NCBI RefSeq assembly: GCF_018446385.1
Contig: NW_024589857.1
Span: 496,001 to 560,000 of the forward strand
From: Zingiber officinale
Taxonomy: Eukaryota; Streptophyta; Magnoliopsida; Zingiberales; Zingiberaceae
DNA length: 64,000 nucleotides
Reading direction: 5' to 3'
Part shown: one piece after another, positions 59,222 to 64,000 of the stretch
How positions within the stretch are numbered: the stretch's first letter is position 1
Layout of the letters: the number at the start of each line of letters is the position of its first letter
Position numbers and translations under genes: made by a program
Notes under the pieces: generated by a model
The model's input: only the letters and a program-made list of their open reading frames with translations
Databases searched by the model: none
What the model was told of the DNA's origin: nothing

Positions 59222-61628
59222 TGTTGGTTGCTACTCGGAAAACCTAATGGTTCCACTGTACAAAAATTTTGTACAAAGGTCTGAACCTTTTCCTAGCTAC
59301 CATGTGTTCTTTTAAATTAAACTTGGATCGCCTGCGGAACTTAACACGTTTGATCCAAAATTTAATCTATTTGTTCTTTTAGGTTTAGACTTGGATCTCC
59401 TGCGGAACTTAACACTTTCGATCCAAATCACCTAGGTTATTAATTCTATTAAATATTAATTTTCAAAATTAGCTTCCAGTACTGACGTGGCGAGGCACAT
59501 GGCCTTCTTGGATATGGGAACAACCACCACCGACTAGACAAAGCCTTTTAAGGAAAACTAATATTTAATTTCCTTAAATAACTTTAGGTCAACCGAAAAG
59601 AACAATCAAATCACAAGGATAAGAAAAACAAAAAAAAAACACAAATTCAAAAACTATTTCGAAATACTAGAATCACAAGCCTCTTGTATTTGGTATTATT
59701 TCCAAAAATAACTAGTATGATGCGGAAAGGAAAAATACTAGTTATACCTTTTAGAAAGACCTCTTGATCTTCTACCGTATTCCTCTTCTAACCTCGGACG
59801 TTGTGTGGGCAACGATCTTCCAAGATGAGGACCACCTAGCACCTTCTTCTTCTTCCTTCAAGTTTCGGCCAATCACCAAAAGTCCAAGGATGAAGAACTT
59901 TTTCCACCAACCAAGCTCCAAGGGATGCAAGCTTTCTCTCCTTCTTCTTCTTCTTCTCCAAGTAGTATCCGGCCACCACAAAAGCTCCAAGCAATGGAAG
60001 CGTTTCGGCCACCACAAAGAGGAAGAGAGGGAGAGAGGATGGCCGGTCACAACACCAAGGAAAAGAGGGAGAGAATAATAGAAGTTGTGTCTCATGAAGG
60101 CACCCCAACCCCCTCTTTTATATTCCTTAGCTTTGGTAAATAAGGAAATTTAATTACAATAAAATTTCCTTAACTTTCCTTGACAACAATTAATTAAGAA
60201 AAATTAAATAAAATTTCCTAATCAATTTCATCATGGTCGGCCACCTCAATAGGAGCAAACAAGGCAATTTCAATCAACAATTAAAATTCCTTATTTGTCT
60301 TCGGAATTTTTAAAAAAATAAAATTTCCCTTTAAAATCCCTTCATGGTTGATAAAAAGAAATTTCTATAATTTTAATTTTTCTACATGTGAATAATTTAT
60401 AAAGAGTAAAAAAAAAATATCTTTCCAATCTACAAATAAGGAAAGAGATCTAATCTCTTTCTTTAATCTTTTGTAGATCCTTTTAAAAGAGATATTTTAA
60501 TTTTTAATCTCTCCAACAAATTATATCTTTCACATAAGAAATATTTAAAATTAAAATTCCTTTTAATTTAATGGGGGCCGGCCACCTAAGCTTGGGTTCA
60601 AGCTAGGGCCGGCCACCCATGAACCAAGGCTTGGCCGGCCCTAGCTTGAACCACAAGCTAGCTTGGCCGGCCCCTACATCATGGGTACGAAGGTGGGTAT
60701 AGGTGGGTATAGTACTCTATAAATAAGAGGTTACGATAGGGACCAAGAGGAGGAATTGGTTTTGGTCTCCCGATAAAATTAAGCATCCCGTGTTCGCCCC
60801 GAACACACAACTTAATTTTATCAATAATAATTCATTCCACTAGAGAACTATTATTGAACTACCGCACCAATCCCAAATTACATTTTTGGGCTCCTTCTTA
60901 TTATGAGTGTGTTAGTCTCCCTGTGTTTAAGATGTCAAATGTCCACTAATTAAGTGAGTTACTGACAACTCATTTAATTAATATCTTAGTCTAAGAATAA
61001 TACCACTCAACCTTATCGTCATGTCGGACTAAGTCCACCTGCAGGGTTTAACATGACAATCCTTATGAGCTCATCTTGGGGACATTATCAACCTAGATTA
61101 CTAGGACACAGTTTCCTTCTATAATCAACAACACACACTATAAGTGATATCATTTCCCAACTTATCAGGCTTATTGATTTATCGAACTAAATCTCACCCA
61201 TTGATAAATTAAAGAAATAAATATCAAATATATGTGCTTGTTATTATATTAGGATTAAGAGCACACACTTCCATAATAACTGAGGTATTTATTTCTTTAT
61301 AAAATCAGTATAAAAAAAACAACCTCAAATGGTCCTACTCAATACACTCTAAGTGTACTAGTGTAATTATATAGTTAAGATAAACTAATTCCTAATTACA
61401 CTACGACCTTCCAATGGTTTGTTCCTTTCCATTTGGTCGTGACTTGCTATTTATAATTTATAAGGTACTGATAACATCATCTTCTGTATGTGACACCACA
61501 TACTATGTTATCTACAATATAAATTAATTGAACAACTACAAACAAATGTAGATATTTTGACCGAATGTGATTCTTTATTCAAAATAAATGTTTACAAAAT
61601 CTTAGGCTTTTCAGTATACACTCTAACA
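59222..61628 (-). repeat. 5' LTR of the copia element
   Basis: It is 2407 bp and agrees with 49229-51632 across its length apart from scattered substitutions and short gaps. Conserved ends and the adjacent PBS at 59208-59219 identify it as the 5' LTR. Confidence 0.95.
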
Positions 61629-61705
61629 GTTCTTCCCTGCTTACTACCATGAGCATTAGGGTTGTCGGCTTTGGATCTTTCTTATATATGTATATTGTGT
61701 AGGAC
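61629..61705 (+). pseudogene. short gypsy fragment after RNase H
   Basis: This 77-bp piece begins with the GTTCT duplication left by the copia insertion and continues the gypsy frame after ANALS (SLLTTMSIRVVGF). It ends where the second X-type LTR starts. Confidence 0.6.
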
Positions 61706-62710
61706 TGTTGGGCCGGCTAGAAGGGAGGGTTGAATAGCCCTACAAAAATAAACAAAGACCCTTCCCGACTTTTCAAACTAACATTTGTATAAATAAAGTA
61801 AAGCAGTAAATGAAAAGCAGAAAAGAAAGAGGCACAATTGTTTACTTGGTTACAACCGATGTGGTTGTTAATCCAAGGAAAGGATGAAGCGCACTATTAA
61901 TCTCCTTCAGGCGGAGAAGCCTCTTACAACGTTGAAGCGCAGAAACAGAAGCTTCACTACAACTAAAGCATACAAGTGTTTGGAAATGAAATGCTTGTGA
62001 TGGATTTCAAGCTTCTGGACCAAGGCTATATTTATAGCCTTGGTCGAGGCGCCTAGATGGGGTTCCGGGCGCCCTGGGGGGATAAAACTTTATCCCCCAA
62101 CGTTCAGAACGCATTAGACGCGTTCTGGTCAAAATTCAAGTTCCGGGCGCTCGGAAGGGTTCCGGGCGCCCCGGGCTGGTCCGGGTGCCCCGGACAGTTC
62201 TGGGCGCTCCGGACCGTAAGTCAACTCCGGTTGACTTCTTTCGCCTCAGTCCGGGTCTTCAACTCCGGTTCTATCGCTTGGGTGATCTCTGCCATCCGGA
62301 ATAGGGCTCACCCGAACCCAACTTCCGGTCTTCTCAAGCGGGCTTCCCTCCTGCTTCTCGTCCCTCAGAATCGCCGTGTGTTTCCTTCTCGTCCATCGGC
62401 GTACTCATCCGCTGTCTTCATCCCTCGGACGCACCGCGTGCCGTCCTTCGCGCTAGCTGCGTCTCTTGCTCCCCGAGCAATCTTCCGTTCTGGCTTTCAT
62501 CCCTCGGAACCACCGCATGCTTCCTTCTCGTCCACCCGGTGTACTCTTCCGCAGCACCTCGTCCCTCGGACTGTCGTCCTTCTCGCTAGCTGTGTCTTCC
62601 GCTCGACTACCTGTGCTCTTAAGCTCCTGCACACTTAGACACAAGGTTAGAAACAAACAGGACCTAACTTAACTTATTGATCACACCAAAACAACCTTAG
62701 GGTTCCAACA
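61706..62710 (-). mobile_element. second X-family LTR, no clear target duplication
   Basis: A 1005-bp segment from TGTTGGGCCGGC to GGTTCCAACA. Inverted, its two ends match solo LTR X at 26980-40283 (the CTTGTGTCTAAGTGTGCAGG region and the CTAGCCGGCC end). A minus-strand TATA-like GGCTATAAATATAG lies near 62026-62040. The flanks AGGAC and TGTTG do not match, so it may have formed by recombination between elements or have lost a flank. The 193-codon frame at 62057-62638 runs antisense to the LTR and is not considered a gene. Confidence 0.75.
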
Positions 62711-63086
62711 TGTTGTTGATCCATCTTTTGGTAGGATATTTCAGGAAGTAACTAATGGATTTTGCAAAGATTTTATTCTACACAATGGTGATCTATTTCC
62801 TAGAGTATGATTATGCATTCCGGATTATTCCTTAAGGAAGCACATTATCAGTGAATTTCATAACGAACAATACTTTGACAAAGATAAGACATTAGCCCTC
62901 ATCTATTCCAAATTCTATTGGCCCAATCTAACCAGTGACGTAGCTCATTTTGTGGACCGTTACTTTATCTGTTAGTAATCTAAGGGAACCCTCACTAATG
63001 CTGGTTTGTATACTCCCTTACCAATTCCCAAAGCCCCTTGATGCGAAGTTAGAATAGATTTCGTATTAGGTTTACCCTGCACCCAA
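62711..63086 (+). pseudogene. gypsy integrase N-terminal part
   Basis: The text DPSFGRIFQEVTNGF, then FILHNGDLF, KDKTLALIYSKFYWPNLTSD and NAGLYTPLPIPKAP matches the zinc-binding and linker regions of gypsy integrases, ending with DFVLGLP before the catalytic core. Stops occur after FPRV and near the second Cys of the zinc finger. It is cut at 63086 by another LTR. Confidence 0.8.
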
Positions 63087-64000
63087 CTGTTGGTGCAACC
63101 TTAGGTCAAGGTTGACCTGGTTGACCCGACTCGAGTTGACTTGACTCGAGTTGTATTTTGATGTTTGACTTGGGAAGATTGTTGATGCAACTTTAGGTCA
63201 AGGTTGACCTAGTTGAGTTGCATGTTGATGTTTGACACTCGTGAGAGAGTTCTATTCTTGATGTGAGACAAGAATAGATGTTTGGGGGATTGTAGGTGCA
63301 ACCGTAGGTCAAGGTTGACCTGGTTGACCTGATTCGGGAAAAAGTCCAAGTATAGAGACTTGGCAACGGAAAAGTCCAAGCAGGGAGCCTGGCACTGGAA
63401 AAGTCCAAGTATGGAGACTTGGCACTGGAAAAGTCCAAGTATGGAGACTTGGCACTGGAAAAGTCCAAGCAGGGAGCTTGGCACGTGGGAAAGTCCTAAC
63501 TGGGATGTTAGGCAGTGTGGAAAGTCCTGGTGAGTGGAGCCAGGCAGTGGGAAAGTCCTAACTGGGATGTTAGGCAGTGTGGAAAGTCCTGGTGAGTGAA
63601 GCCAGGCAGTGGGAAAGTCCTAACTGGGATGTTAGGCAGTTGGAAAGTCCTGGTGAGTGAAACCAGGCAAGGGAAAATCCAGATGGATCAGGGATGATCG
63701 GACTTCTGGTGTTGGAAAATCCAGATGGATCAGGGATGATCGGACTTCTGGTGTTGGAAAGTCCAAGTAGGTCAAGGGAGTGATCGGATACTTGGCACGA
63801 AGAAGAAAATCCAGATGGATCAGGGATGATCGGACATCTGGTGTGGAAAAGTCTAAGTGGGTCAAAGGGATTGACCGGACACTTAGCGGGGAGTGCTAGC
63901 AGGTCAAGGGAGTGACCGGATGCTAGGTATGATATACCAACAGGTCAAGGTTGACCGGATGTTGGTGTGGAAGCCTTAGGTTTAGGGCTGAGAAGTTTGG
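63087..64000 (+). mobile_element. LTR of the gag-only element 1 family, cut by the window end
   Basis: It starts TGTTGGTGCAACCTTAGG after the flank CCAAC and follows the U3 of 30300-31060: the AAGTATGGAGACTTGGCA modules, then GGTGAGTGAAGCCAGG, GATCAGGGATGATCGGACTT and GTTGACCGGATGTTGG. Here the modules are more regular and more numerous than in element 1. The palindrome zone has not been reached at 64000. It could be a solo LTR or a full element. Confidence 0.88.

Larger units (their letters stand above)
49229..61628 (-). mobile_element. full-length Ty1/copia element with a nested solo LTR
   Basis: Minus orientation: 5' LTR 59222-61628, PBS (complement of GCTCTGATATCA, 59208-59219), gag and pol, then 3' LTR 49229-51632. 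The target duplication is GTTCT on both sides (49224-49228 and 61629-61633). The span of 12.4 kb includes a 2.4-kb solo LTR of the same family (53895-56305) in the opposite orientation. The gene order in pol (protease, integrase, RT, RNase H) is that of Ty1/copia. The two LTRs are nearly identical over long stretches, so insertion was recent, although pol already carries several lesions. Confidence 0.95.
26095..63086 (+). mobile_element. host Ty3/gypsy retrotransposon, dead and repeatedly interrupted
   Basis: Plus-strand pieces at 26095-26979, 40284-41389, 46174-46217, 47914-49228, 61629-61705 and 62711-63086 join in the order LTR, primer-binding site, gag, protease, RT, RNase H and integrase N-terminus. 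Younger elements separate them, most with 5-bp target duplications. Protein wording (DSGSCEN protease, LRPFMRRFVVVYF RT, FYWPNLTSDVAHFV integrase) places it with Ty3/gypsy, probably a chromovirus-like lineage. Only about 4 kb of the span belongs to this element. Stops, frameshifts and an RT deletion make it non-functional. Its 3' end lies beyond the window. Confidence 0.85.

Noticed and set aside
62057..62638. 193-codon plus-strand frame
   Set aside because: It lies antisense within an X-family LTR, has no recognisable domain, and is low in complexity (Ser/Pro/Arg-rich).

Overview
The window is nuclear DNA of a flowering plant. The left 14 kb carries three ordinary plant genes. The remaining 50 kb is almost entirely transposable elements (TEs) inserted into one another. 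The high GC and C/G-ending codons of the two short intronless genes, against AT-rich surroundings, suggest a commelinid monocot. Zingiberales is a guess, not a demonstration.

Genes (1-14.1 kb). A TTG1-type WD40 regulator (1376-2407, minus) and ribosomal protein eS17 (2719-3144, plus) are head to head across 311 bp. A LEUNIG-family co-repressor lies on the minus strand (4000-13791). I reconstructed it as 14 exons with consistent splice phases, giving 676 codons plus stop. It has an N-terminal LisH segment, a Gln-rich middle, two AT-hook-like motifs, a 37-residue tandem duplication and C-terminal WD40 repeats.

Transition (14.1-18.4 kb). AT-rich intergenic DNA holds a Harbinger-like terminal-inverted-repeat element, a tRNA-derived SINE with an 18-bp target duplication, and microsatellites.

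CACTA block (18.4-26.1 kb). A decayed TNP2-type transposase gene reads on the plus strand from its N-terminal domain to its C-terminal domain. It is interrupted by a solo LTR (21398-23293), by a 294-bp hAT-like element (23755-24048, 8-bp TSD) and probably by a Tip100-like remnant.

Ty3/gypsy nest (26.1-64 kb). A dead gypsy element on the plus strand is the host: LTR, PBS, gag, protease, RT, RNase H, then the start of integrase. It is split by successive insertions. They are: solo LTR 'X' (26980-40283), which contains a hAT element, which contains solo LTR 'A', which contains a complete gag-only LTR element (30300-37284); a second gag-only element (41390-46173); a solo LTR (46218-47913); a Ty1/copia element (49229-61628) that itself contains a reversed solo LTR of its own family (53895-56305); a second X-type LTR (61706-62710); and a further LTR of the first gag-only family, cut by the window end (63087-64000). 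Most junctions show 5-bp duplications, so the order of insertion can be read directly.

The most unusual items are the two gag-only elements. Their LTRs carry arrays of short palindromes that differ between families but have the same design.
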